NCBI RefSeq assembly: GCF_001368915.1
Contig: NZ_CSTE01000002.1
Span: 1,310,497 to 1,374,496, forward strand
Source: Haloferax massiliensis
GTDB taxonomy: Archaea > Halobacteriota > Halobacteria > Halobacteriales > Haloferacaceae
Direction: 5' to 3'
Length of the DNA stretch: 64,000 nt
The translations under genes and the position numbers were made by a program. Within the stretch, counting starts at the first letter, position 1, and each line of letters starts with the position of its first letter. The notes below the pieces were generated by a model. The model worked only from the letters and a program-made list of their open reading frames with translations, was not told the origin of the DNA and ran no database searches. Of the stretch, positions 54,065 to 62,554 are shown one piece after another.

Positions 54065-55249
54065 TCAGATATCGCCCGACAACGCCTCGAAGATGTGTTC
54101 GACGAGTTCGTCGCGGGGGACGGACTCGCCGTTGCCGCCGTCGGTGACGGCGTCGGGCCGGATTATCTGCCCGCCGCCCATCCGGGCGTGGCCGCCGGCG
54201 CTCGCCCCGCGGTAGTGGTCGAGGGCGGACTCCAGCGTCCGGCCCATGTGGACCCGGTCGTCGCGGGAGCGCCCCGAGAGGTAGACGTTGCTCTCGCGTT
54301 CGCCGCAGACGACCGCCGCGGTGACGCCTTCGAGTTGGATGAGTTCGTCGGCCGCCTGCGGGATGGCGTCGACGTTCGAGATGGTGCCGATGTCGGCGAC
54401 GGCGAAGGGGCCGCGCACGTCGCGGCCGGCGATGGCGCGGGCCTTCGCCTCCAGCACCTCGCGGGAGACCTCGGGGTTGGCGATGCGGTCGAGGTGGTCC
54501 TCGTTGACGCCGGGAAAGAGGAAGCCGGCGGCGGCGAAGTCCGCGGCCGAACAGCCCGCGGTGAGGTGTTTGGTGTCCGTGAGAATCCCGTAAACGAGGC
54601 CCGTGGCGACCTGCGAAGGGACGGTGTAGGAGGCGTTCACCTCGCTGGCGTGCATGTCCGGCGGGACGGGTTTCGCGCCCACGTCGCGGAAGTACTCGGC
54701 GACGATGCTCGAACACGCGCCGTAGTCGGTCCGCACGTCGGTAAAGGCCTCGCCGGTCCCGTCGCCGGGGTGGTGGTCGACAACGGCGTATGGGAGGACG
54801 CCCTCCGCCCCCGCGAACCCGCGGGGTTCGTTGTGGTCGACGAGGACGACCGCTTCGGCGGCGAGGTCGCTCACGTGGTCGATGGGGTCTAAGTCGAGGT
54901 CGAGAACGGTTCGGAACGCGCGATTTTCCTGGTGTCGAATCTGGCCGGCGAACTGGATGGTCGGTGTGGTTCCGACCTGTTCCGCGAGACAGGCCACGCC
55001 GATCGCCGCGGCCATGGCGTCGGGGTCCGGGTTCGGGTGCATGAGGACGGCGATTTCGTCGACGCCCTCCAGCGCCTCGGCGAAGCGCGTCCCCATCGGC
55101 CGCTTGAACCGAATCGCGGCGTAGACGACGAGCGCGAGCGCACCGAGCGCGACGACGACCGCCGCCGCGATTTCGGGGTGGGTGCGCACGAACGAGTCGA
55201 GAGACTCGAAGATAGCACCCGTGTCGAACTGCCCCACCGGACCCAGCAT
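54065..55249 (-). CDS. DHH/DHHA1-family phosphoesterase with N-terminal membrane anchor
   Basis: A 394-residue protein. An N-terminal segment AAAVVVALGALALVVYAAI is one membrane helix. The DHH domain follows with VLMHPNPDPDAMAAAIG, VVLVDHNEPRG and the signature VVDHHPGDG. The DHHA1 substrate-binding part has GGHARMGGGQIIRP near the end. The architecture is like cyclic-di-AMP or nanoRNA phosphodiesterases such as GdpP/NrnA, and like membrane-bound archaeal RecJ-like proteins. ATG 55249 is preferred over GTG 55258; a TATA (ATATTCATA, about 55275-55283) lies 28 bases upstream. Confidence 0.9.
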   Translation of the reverse strand: MLGPVGQFDTGAIFESLDSFVRTHPEIAAAVVVALGALALVVYAAIRFKRPMGTRFAEALEGVDEIAVLMHPNPDPDAMAAAIGVACLAEQVGTTPTIQFAGQIRHQENRAFRTVLDLDLDPIDHVSDLAAEAVVLVDHNEPRGFAGAEGVLPYAVVDHHPGDGTGEAFTDVRTDYGACSSIVAEYFRDVGAKPVPPDMHASEVNASYTVPSQVATGLVYGILTDTKHLTAGCSAADFAAAGFLFPGVNEDHLDRIANPEVSREVLEAKARAIAGRDVRGPFAVADIGTISNVDAIPQAADELIQLEGVTAAVVCGERESNVYLSGRSRDDRVHMGRTLESALDHYRGASAGGHARMGGGQIIRPDAVTDGGNGESVPRDELVEHIFEALSGDI

Positions 55250-55350
55250 ACACAACACGACCGAGGCCTACCGTATGAATATTCCCCCTAATCGAGCTAT
55301 CCTGAGTGACAGAATTTCGGCGGTTCGAACCTGTCGACCGCGGAATACGC

Positions 55351-56247
55351 TCAGTCGCCGTCCGCTCGGTACGCGTCGATTGCCGCCCGGTAACCCTGCC
55401 GATACGTCGGATACGCGAACGAATAGCCGAGTTCGCGGAGGTAGTCGTTCGAACAGCGCTTGCTCGTCAGAATGCGGCGACGGGCGGCCTCCGAGAGGTC
55501 GCCGTCGGCGAGGCGCTCTTCCTTCGTGCGCTTTTCGGGGCGCGGGACGCCGCACTCGTCGGCCAGCCAGTCGGCGAACGCGTGTTTCGAGACGGGTTCG
55601 TCGTCGACGACGAGGACGGTGTCGTCGCGGGCGCGGCCGGTTTCGAGGAGGTACGCGACGACGCCCGCGGCGTCGTCCCGGTGGACCATGTTGAGATAGC
55701 CCGCCGTGACCGGGCCGTTCAGGTAGCGGTCGAGTCGGTAGCGGTCCGGACCGTAGAGCCCGGCGAACCGGGTGACGGTCCCCTCGATTCCGCGCTCTGC
55801 GGCGTGCTCGCGAGCGACGCGCTCGGCCTCGGCGAGGACGCGCGTCTTGTCGGTCGTCGGGTCCAGCGGCGTCGACTCGTCGACGAAGTCGCCGCCGTGG
55901 TCGCCGTAGACCCCCGTGCTCGACGTGTAGACGAGTCGCTCGGGCGGCGAATCGCGGCCGGCGAACTGGTCGATTGCCGTTCGGAGTCCCTCGACGAAGA
56001 CGGTGCGGGCGGCGTCGGCCCCGCGGCCGCCGGAACTCGCGGCGAAGACGACGTGGTCCACGTCGGGGACCCCCCCGAGGGAGTCGGCGTCGGTCACGTC
56101 GGCGCGAACCGCTTCCGCGCCGGTCGCTTCGACGGCGTCGAGACCGTCGTCCGAGCGGCGGACGCCCCACACGTCGTGGCCGTCGGCGACGAGCGTGCGG
56201 GCGAGTTCGAGGCCGACGTAGCCGCAACCGAGGACGGCGACTCTCAT
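55351..56247 (-). CDS. NAD(P)-dependent epimerase/dehydratase-like protein
   Basis: A 298-residue Rossmann-fold protein starting MRVAVLGCGYVGLELARTL. It has VVFAASSGGRG, LVYTSSTGVYGDHGG (the Tyr of YxxxK replaced by a divergent context) and RFAGLYGPDRYRLDRYL. It resembles the YeeZ-type extended SDR subfamily, whose substrates are poorly known. The start overlaps the end of the DUF5791-like gene by four bases (ATGA). The TATA box would lie within that upstream gene. Confidence 0.85.
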   Translation of the reverse strand: MRVAVLGCGYVGLELARTLVADGHDVWGVRRSDDGLDAVEATGAEAVRADVTDADSLGGVPDVDHVVFAASSGGRGADAARTVFVEGLRTAIDQFAGRDSPPERLVYTSSTGVYGDHGGDFVDESTPLDPTTDKTRVLAEAERVAREHAAERGIEGTVTRFAGLYGPDRYRLDRYLNGPVTAGYLNMVHRDDAAGVVAYLLETGRARDDTVLVVDDEPVSKHAFADWLADECGVPRPEKRTKEERLADGDLSEAARRRILTSKRCSNDYLRELGYSFAYPTYRQGYRAAIDAYRADGD

Positions 56248-56663
56248 CGCTCGTTTCGGACGGCGATGACGTGGTGGATGGCGGCCAGTTCGTTCAGCGT
56301 GGCGGCGGTGCGGCCCTCGATGGCCTGTTGAATCTCCTGTCCGGAGAGGTCGAGGTCGACCTCGGACGCGAGCGTGTCCACGTCGAGGATGCCGCTCGTC
56401 ATACCCATGAGGAGGTGGTCGCGGAACTCCCAGACGATGGCGTCGGCGTCGGGGTTGCCGTCGGCGAGTTCGAGGACCGCGGCGGCCTGTTCGAGCGTGA
56501 GGTCCAACACGCCGTTCGACAGCGCGGCCTCCGAGACGCCGGCGGCCTCGGCGGCCGTCTCCGGTCCTGCGGCGTCGACTGCGCGGCGAATCTCGTCCTC
56601 GTAGGCGGCCCGCAACTCGTCGGCCGAGAGGGTTCCGGGCTTCGCGGCGGCGTCGTGCAACAT
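56244..56663 (-). CDS. DUF5791-like haloarchaeal protein
   Basis: A 139-residue acidic, soluble protein: MLHDAAAKPGTLSADELRAA, AEAAGVSEAALSNGVL, ASEVDLDLSGQEIQQAIEG and IHHVIAVRNER. The family name is from memory. The repeated Ala/Glu-rich helices suggest an all-alpha fold. It is the first gene of a two-gene unit with the epimerase-like gene. The function is unknown. The gap to the pilus-like operon end is 57 bases. Confidence 0.75.
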   Translation of the reverse strand: MLHDAAAKPGTLSADELRAAYEDEIRRAVDAAGPETAAEAAGVSEAALSNGVLDLTLEQAAAVLELADGNPDADAIVWEFRDHLLMGMTSGILDVDTLASEVDLDLSGQEIQQAIEGRTAATLNELAAIHHVIAVRNER

Positions 56664-56720
56664 ACACGCGGGTTCGGCGTTCCGGCGGCAAAACGGTTGC
56701 CACTCGGGTCGTATTGGCGG

Positions 56721-59212
56721 CTACTCCTCGGGAGGGCAGTCGGCCGCGACGGTGCAGCCCGGTCCTCCCTGCCACCCCTCGGAGCGCTCGTCCGCGTTGC
56801 CGTCGATGTCGCCGACGCCGACGCCCGACGGCGGGACTGCGACGACGATTGGCGTCCGCACCTCGAACGAAACGCGGTCGCCGCGGCCGACCGTCTCGGC
56901 GACGCCGTCGCCGTCCCAGTCGAGGGCGACGGGCGACCCGTCGCGGGCGTACGTGAGCGACTCCGTGTCGCCGCGGGCGTGGACGCGGAACTGCGCGAAC
57001 TCGCCGGCGACCGCCACGTCCCAGACGTTGACCGTCGCGTACCAGGAGCCGGGGACGGGCGCGACCGGCATCCCGGCGGGGACGCGCTTGAACGGCGTGT
57101 CGAACCGCGAGTCGAGCGTGTCGTTCAGGCGGTCGGCGACCGCGTCCTCGGTGGCGTTCATCGCCGCGTCGGTCGCCACGTCGGCGACGGCCTGCTGACG
57201 GGCGGTTCGCGTCGTCTCGACCGTCCGGTTCGTGAGCCGCTGTGGGACCGTCGTCGAGCGGTCTCGGCGGACGGTTCTGAACGCCACGTCGAGGCGGCGT
57301 TCGAGGAGGTCGGCCTCGACGGTTCCCGGGGCGGCCGCCTCGACGGCGATTGCGCGCGCCGCGGAGCCGTTCGTAATCGCCAGCGCCCGGTGAGCGGGGT
57401 CATCCCACGCGCCGAGCGAGCGCTCCAGAATCCGTTGGCGCTCCGTCACGGAGTGATTGGTGTGGTCGCGAAGCGTGTGGCGGGCGGCCGTCTCCGCGGG
57501 AACGACCGACCGGTCGACCGCGGTTTCGAGCCGGTCGCGTCTGTCGGCGAGCGTCTCGTTCGTCCCGTTCGTGTTTTCGAGCGTCGAGTCGGCCGCGAGG
57601 AGCGTGCGGGCCGCGACGCGAAGCGGGACGCGGCGGTTCGAGCCGAACACCGGTTCGAGAACGGTGTCGGCGGCGTCGCCGTAGGGGAGCGTAAACAGGT
57701 TGGTGTTGCGGGCGACGAGCGGGTGATAGGTGCCGCCGCGGGCGACCGTCGGGACCGAAGCGCCGTCGAGGCCGCCGAGCGAGAGGTACATCGGGTCCGC
57801 GTCGGGGACGAACCTGACGCCGCTTTCGTTGGCAGTTCCGTTCGCGCCGTCGGCTCGCGAGTCACCGAGCGCCGCGCGGGCGACCTCCTCGGCGCGGACC
57901 GCCTCCGAGAGCGACCCGAAGTCCGCGTCCCTGCTCGCGTTGTTGGCCGCGTCGCTCGCCGCCGCGGTCTGGTTCGCCCGGCGGTCGAGCGTCGCCAGCA
58001 CGCGGTCGAGGTAGGTCGCGCGAACCGCGACGCGCGTCCGGTCCGCGACGCCGTCGTAGGCGGCCGGTGCGCCCACGAGGTCCCGGCGGTCGGCGCGGAG
58101 GTCGGCCGCGAGTTCCGCGGCGAGATTCACCTCGCCCGCGGCGACTCGCCGTGCGGACGCCGTCACGCGCCGGTCTCTGACCCGGTCGGCGAGCGCGACG
58201 AGGTCCGAGCGAACCCAGCGGTCGAGACCAGATGCCATCGGCGCGGTCGCCTGCCGCGGCTCGGGCGGGTTGCCGGTCGCAACGTCGCAGGCGATATCGT
58301 CGAAGCCGCCGCGCGTCACGACCATGTCGGCGGCCGCGTCGGCGGCCGCGGCGAAGTTCTCGCCGTCGAGCGCGCCGCCGGGGGTACTCGCGGGGTCGAT
58401 GGGGCGCACGGGGGCGGAGACGGCGGCCGGGTCGACGACGGCCGCGAGGTCGACGCGCGTCCTCGTCTCCGTCCGCGCTTCGGTCTGGAGCGTCTCGTTG
58501 CCCCGACGGAACGTCCGAGTGGTCGTCTCGACCGTCGTCACGATGCGGGAGCCGGCGTCGACGACGACGGTGTCGGCTTCGACCGCCGGCGTTCTCGTCG
58601 GGACCGTCTCGGCCGACGACGACGTGTCGGTCGAGATGCTGACGAGCGTCCACCCGCGTCCGGAGTTCTCCGGCGGGTCTTCGGTCCGGGAGAGAACGTC
58701 CGTCTCGGTCTCGATTTCGACCGCGGCGCGGTGGGCGTCCGCGACCACGTCGTCGTAGGCCGGCGCGTCGCCGCGGCCGTCAAGGAATCCGACCAGCGCG
58801 TGGTCGGCGGCGGAGCCGACGGAGGCGTTGATGGTCCGGTTCGTCGGTATCTCGCTCGCGGCCGACTCCGCGGCCGGGTTCGGTGCTGGAAGCGCGTTCG
58901 CCAGTTCGGGCGCGGCCGGAAAGCGCGTGGTCGGCGGCGGAGCCGACGGAGGCGTTGATGGTCCGGTTCGTCGGTATCTCGCTCGCGGCCGACTCCGCGG
59001 CCGGGTTCGGTGCTGGAAGCGCGTTCGCCAGTTCGGGCGCGGCCGGAACGCCGGTCTGCGCGGTCCATCGCGTCGTCGACGCGGCGGTCGGCCACGGGGT
59101 CGTGGCCGGCGAGCGCGCCGGAGAACGTCGCGCTCCCGACGAGCAGTAACACGCCGAGCAGGGCGAAGGGAACCCGGCCCCGGTCGTCGTCGGCGAGCCT
59201 CACGGCGACCAC
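56721..59212 (-). pseudogene. Large exported pilus-operon protein (DUF7286-like), broken by frame changes and a tandem duplication
   Basis: From GTG 59212 the frame encodes VPFALLGVLLLVGSATFSGA, an N-terminal membrane anchor, up to DDAMDRADR. It then leaves the frame at about 59050. The rest is in another frame, with PAAPELANALPAPNPAAE through DDVVADAHRAAVEIETETDV to the stop at 56721 (ending CTVAADCPPEE). Two copies of a 127-bp repeat (58795-59048) lie at the break. Removing one copy does not restore the frame, so there is a second change. Intact relatives have a longer N-terminal region, so a deletion is likely. The protein is large, extracellular and Thr/Ala-rich; the function is unknown. 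Confidence 0.75.
58795..59048. repeat. Perfect 127-bp head-to-tail tandem duplication
   Basis: Bases 58795-58921 are repeated exactly as 58922-59048 (unit starts AGCGCGTGGTCGG, ends GCGGCCGGAA). At the left edge base 58794 is C against A at 58921. At the right edge base 58922 is A against C at 59049. So the unit is exactly 127 bp with no mismatch. Because 127 is not a multiple of three it changes the reading frame. It lies at the point where the N-terminal and main frames of the surrounding gene part company. Confidence 0.95.
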
Positions 59213-60084
59213 GTCCTGACGACGACGGTGACGCGCCCCACTGAGACCGCCTCGGCGGCGGCGCGCGGGGTGTCGTACCGGTCGCGCATCGTCTCGGCGA
59301 ACCGCGGGTTCAGCGCCGCCGCGAGGTCGGCGTTGGCGGCGCGGGTCTCCTCGCGGGCGACCTCGGGCGCGACGGAGGCCCCCGCCAGCGCGCCGGTCCG
59401 CTCGTACCGATGGGTCATCAGCGTCGACACCGGCTCGTCGCCGCGGAGCGCGAGCCGGGCGAGCGCCGGCGGGAACAGCCCGGCGACGGTCCGGTTTGCG
59501 ACGAGCCGAGCGACGGCGTCGAAGCCGTCATCGCTTGCGGCGAGCGCGTCTTCCCGGGCGGCGGGGAACCCGCTCGGCACGTCGAGCGTCGCGGAGTGAA
59601 CCGTCGCCGAGGACGGCGGCGCGGGACCGAGGGTGTCGTTCGCACGGACGGACGAACCGGGGAACGGCGTCCACGAGACGGCGACGGAGACGCCGCGGGT
59701 CGGGAGTTCGGAGGCGACGCGGGCGGCGGTCCGCTTCCGGAAGTCGTCGCGGGCGCGGGTCACGCGAGCGCCCTCGACGGTGACCGCGCCGAGCGTCGCG
59801 CGGGCGAGGAGTCCGGCGAGACTGCCGTGGGCGGTCCGTTCGAGTTCGCGGGGGTCGACGCCGTCGGCATCGAGCAACGACGCGTCGGCCGCGTCGACGC
59901 CGGGGGCGAGCGAGTAGTCGACCGTCGCGGTGCTCGTCGCCAGCGACGAGGCGACCCCGTCGGCGTCGACCGCGGCATCGCCGCCGAGGCCGGTGTCAGC
60001 GCCGGCGTCCGCGGTGACGACGAGGCCGATGCTCGCGCTCACGAGAAGCAGACACACCGTCACGTCGAAGACGAGGTCGGTCAT
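59200..60084 (-). CDS. Exported pilus-operon protein (DUF7284-like)
   Basis: A 294-residue protein with one N-terminal helix (LVFDVTVCLLLVSASIGLVV) and an exported acidic domain, a pseudopilin-like layout. It contains SLAGLLARATLGAVTVEGAR and ends VGRVTVVVRTWSP. ATG 60084 overlaps the stop of the preceding gene by four bases (ATGA), which favours it over GTG 60090. The gene is intact, unlike its neighbours. The exact role in the secretion-like apparatus is unknown; the family name is from memory. Confidence 0.72.
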   Translation of the reverse strand: MTDLVFDVTVCLLLVSASIGLVVTADAGADTGLGGDAAVDADGVASSLATSTATVDYSLAPGVDAADASLLDADGVDPRELERTAHGSLAGLLARATLGAVTVEGARVTRARDDFRKRTAARVASELPTRGVSVAVSWTPFPGSSVRANDTLGPAPPSSATVHSATLDVPSGFPAAREDALAASDDGFDAVARLVANRTVAGLFPPALARLALRGDEPVSTLMTHRYERTGALAGASVAPEVAREETRAANADLAAALNPRFAETMRDRYDTPRAAAEAVSVGRVTVVVRTWSP

Positions 60085-60473
60085 CGCCACACCTCGACGC
60101 GGAGCGTTCCGAAGCGGACGCGTCCGGGTTCGGCGCGGACGGTGACCCGAGTCGAGTCGGCGTCGGCGTCGGCGGGCGCGTCGGGACCGACGGCGCGGCG
60201 GTCGTCGTCGATTGCGACGACGACGCGGCAGGAAAAGCCGTCAGGACAGGCGTCGCGGGCGTCCGAGAGCCGCGAGACGACGACGACGCCGGAGTCGTCC
60301 GCGAGGGCGGACTCGACGTTCGACAGCGCGGCGGGCGCGAGGTCGCGGTCGGCGGTCGGCAACGAGTCGTCGAGCACCGTCGCGTAGCACGAAATCGCCG
60401 CGCAGACGACGAACAGCGCGGTGAGTGCGGCGACGGGCGAGGTCTGCGCCCTACGCCGAGACGACGGTGACAT
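60081..60473 (-). CDS. Pilin-like exported protein (DUF7285-like)
   Basis: A 130-residue protein. RRRAQTSPVAALTALFVVCA resembles a class III or TadE-type signal: basic residues followed by a hydrophobic helix near the N-terminus. A compact exported domain with two cysteines (CPDGFSCRVVVAIDD) follows, which may form a disulfide. The start overlaps the stop of the upstream remnant by 23 bases. The gene is intact. Confidence 0.72.
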   Translation of the reverse strand: MSPSSRRRAQTSPVAALTALFVVCAAISCYATVLDDSLPTADRDLAPAALSNVESALADDSGVVVVSRLSDARDACPDGFSCRVVVAIDDDRRAVGPDAPADADADSTRVTVRAEPGRVRFGTLRVEVWR

Positions 60474-61049
60474 CCGTTCCCTCCCAGTTGACGTGGCGGA
60501 CGACGAGCAGTTCGCCGGCGGGTCGCCACGAGGCGTCCCGGTCGCGTGCGGTCTCGGCCGCGGCGGCGAACGCGGCGGGCGAGTCGAAAGCGGGTCGTCG
60601 CCGCCGCGCGCGGCGAACGCGCTGGCCCGCTCGACCGAGGGCTCGATACGCATCCGAAGCGCGATGCGGCCGACGAGTTCCGGCGCGTTCCCGAGCGCCC
60701 GCGTCCGGCGGAGCGTCGCCAGCCAGACGGGGAGCGTGTGGACCGCGTGGGTCGCGCCGAGCGCGGCCGCGAGCGCGACGAAGACGACCGTGACGGTCGG
60801 GAGCCGAGCGACGAGGGCGACGAGTCCGCCGAGCAGTCCGGCGGGGAGCGCCGCGCCGTAGCCCGCGGCGACGACCGTCTCGGAGGGGAGGTCCGAGTCG
60901 AGAAACGCCAGCGACCGTTTGAGGTCGTCGCTCGGCTCGGCGTCGATGGAGTCGGGCGAGAGCCGCGCGAGCGTCGTCGCGGCCGCGTGGGCCAACCGGG
61001 ACGCATCGGAGTCCGCGCCCGCGCTCGCGGCCGTGTCCGGACTCAGCAT
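60451..61049 (-). pseudogene. GspF/TadC-like membrane protein fused to the tail of a DUF7283-like gene by deletion
   Basis: From ATG 61049 the frame encodes MLSPDTAASAGADSDASRLA, membrane helices such as PAGLLGGLVALVARLPTVTV, and IALRMRIEPSVERASAFAAR. These are the first ~165 residues of a pilus-assembly inner-membrane protein. In another frame the next readable segment is RPAFDSPAAFAAAAETARDR to VRHVNWEGTDVTVVSA and stop at 60451. This looks like the C-terminus of a different small pilus-operon gene. The junction lies near 60585-60603. The missing part (second half of GspF and start of the next gene) would exceed 1 kb in relatives. The remaining 599 bases cannot be read through in one frame. 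Confidence 0.7.
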
Positions 61050-62061
61050 CCCGAACCACGCTCCGCGCGGGCCGCGGCGAGGTCGTCTGGAGCCGTCCGT
61101 TCCGTCTCGGCGAGCGAGGCGAGGTGGGCGGCGCGGGCGTCGAGCGCGTCGAGCACGTCCGCGTACGACTCGCCGGGGCGTGCGAGCGACTCGACCCCGA
61201 GGCTGTCGCCGCGCGCGACCGACCCCGTCGGTTCGAGCGCGCGCCCGTCGTGTTCGAACAGCGTCTCGAACGCCGCGTCGTCGCCGACGGGGCGGACCTC
61301 CTCGACTCGGGCGACGCGGTGTGCGTCCGCGTGCTCGCAAGTGACGACGAGGTCGGTGGCGGCGAACGACGACGCCGGGACGTCGAGGTCGGAGACGACG
61401 CGCTCGCGCACGTCGGCGGCTCCGTCGCCGTGGATGGTTCCGAGGACCGCGTTGGCGTTCGCGCCGACGCGCATCGCCTCGTAGAGGACGGCGGCCTCCT
61501 CGCCCCGGACTTCGCCGAGCGCGAGCGCGCCGTCACCCAATCGGAGCGCCGCGTGGAGCGCCTCCTGCGGCGTCGGCTCCGGGCCGCCGGTCGTGTCGGT
61601 TCGGAGCGTCTGCACGTCGCGGTCGGCGTCCAGCAGGCTCGACGCCGGGAGCTCCGGCGTGTCCTCGATGAGCACCGTGCGAACGTCGCGGGGGAGTTCC
61701 CACAAAAGCGAGCCGAGGAACGTCGTCTTGCCGGCTCCGCGAGAGCCGGCGACGAGGACCGACGCGCCGCGTTCGACCGCGAGCGAGCAGAGCGCCGCGG
61801 CGTCGGCCGACAGCGTCCCGTTGGCGACGAGCGCGGGGAGCGTCAGCGGCGTCTCGTCGTGGCGGCGGAACGCGAAGCCGAGCCCGTCGCTGGCGGCGTC
61901 GGGTCTTCCGCCGCCGCAAGCGCCGTCGCGGCGTGCGCGATGTCGTCGGCCATCGAGCCGATTTTCACCGTCGTCGCGTCCGTTCGGGCCGCGTCGGCCG
62001 CCGGGAAGACGACGCCCGCGATGGCGACCGCGAGGAGACACGCGAGGACGACGCGAATCAC
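61043..62061 (-). pseudogene. DUF7311-like N-terminus fused to the C-terminal half of a type II/IV secretion ATPase by deletion
   Basis: From GTG 62061 the frame encodes IRVVLACLLAVAIAGVVFPA, a signal-anchor protein start, for about 45 residues. The frame then changes near 61885-61920. Beyond it the frame ending at 61043 encodes the ATPase core: LVAGSRGAGKTTFLGSLLWE (Walker A), VLIEDTPELPASSL, ALGEVRGEEAAVLYEAM and GTIHGDGAADVRERV. The N-terminal domain of the ATPase (roughly 250 residues) is absent. So the rest of the small gene and the ATPase start were lost. The motor is therefore unlikely to be functional. The stop overlaps the next cistron start. Confidence 0.75.
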
Positions 62062-62433
62062 AGCGCGTCGCGGAGGCGAGCGGCCAGTCCGCGGTCGGTG
62101 GGGTCGTCGCGCGAACCGGAGGTATCGTTCCGGGAGTCGCCGGCGCGGGAGTCGGGAGCGACGTGAGAATCGCGACCGGCGCGAACGGCGGTCCCGGCCG
62201 TCTCGTCACGCCGAGGAGAATCGTCGTACGCGCCATCGGCTTGCCCGGCGGGCGACGTCGCCGCGTCCGTGGCGAGCGCGTCGGCCGTGCGGTCCGCCGC
62301 GGGCGACGCCGTCTCGTCGACGAGTTCCGATTCGAGCGACTCGGCCTTGGCGAGCGCGGCGTTCGCCCGGCGCTCGACGTCCTCGTTGACCGCGGTCGGC
62401 AGCGGCGTCGCGGCGAGTCGGGTCGGTCGTCAT
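62058..62433 (-). pseudogene. DUF7310-like coiled-coil gene with internal deletion
   Basis: ATG 62433 gives MTTDPTR and then the frame fails. In another frame from about 62410 the text is PTAVNEDVERRANAALAKAE and continues through SLESELVDETASPAADRTAD to DRGLAARLRDAL and a stop at 62058. Relatives have a coiled-coil middle of about 60-90 residues that is missing here. The total of 376 bases is not a multiple of three. The stop overlaps the next start as GTGA (62058-62061), showing the operon was once translationally coupled. This is the first cistron of the operon. Confidence 0.65.
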
Positions 62434-62503
62434 GGACCGGCGTGGTCCCGCCATCCGTGATAAAGCTCCGGGGCGAGGGCCGATTCGAACGGTCGGGTGA
62501 GCC

Positions 62504-62527
62504 AACATTCCACATGTGAGGAATGTT
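62504..62527. promoter_or_regulatory. Palindromic operator candidate upstream of cetZ
   Basis: AACATTCC (62504-62511) and GGAATGTT (62520-62527) are exact reverse complements around an 8-base spacer whose first bases complete CACATGTG, itself a palindrome. The site ends 27 bases before the cetZ ATG, overlapping the expected TATA/BRE region. A related pair, GAATGTT and AACATTT, lies downstream of cetZ (63730-63781), before the next gene. Confidence 0.5.
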
Positions 62528-62554
62528 CAAGGTGACAGCCCGAGTGAATCATGT

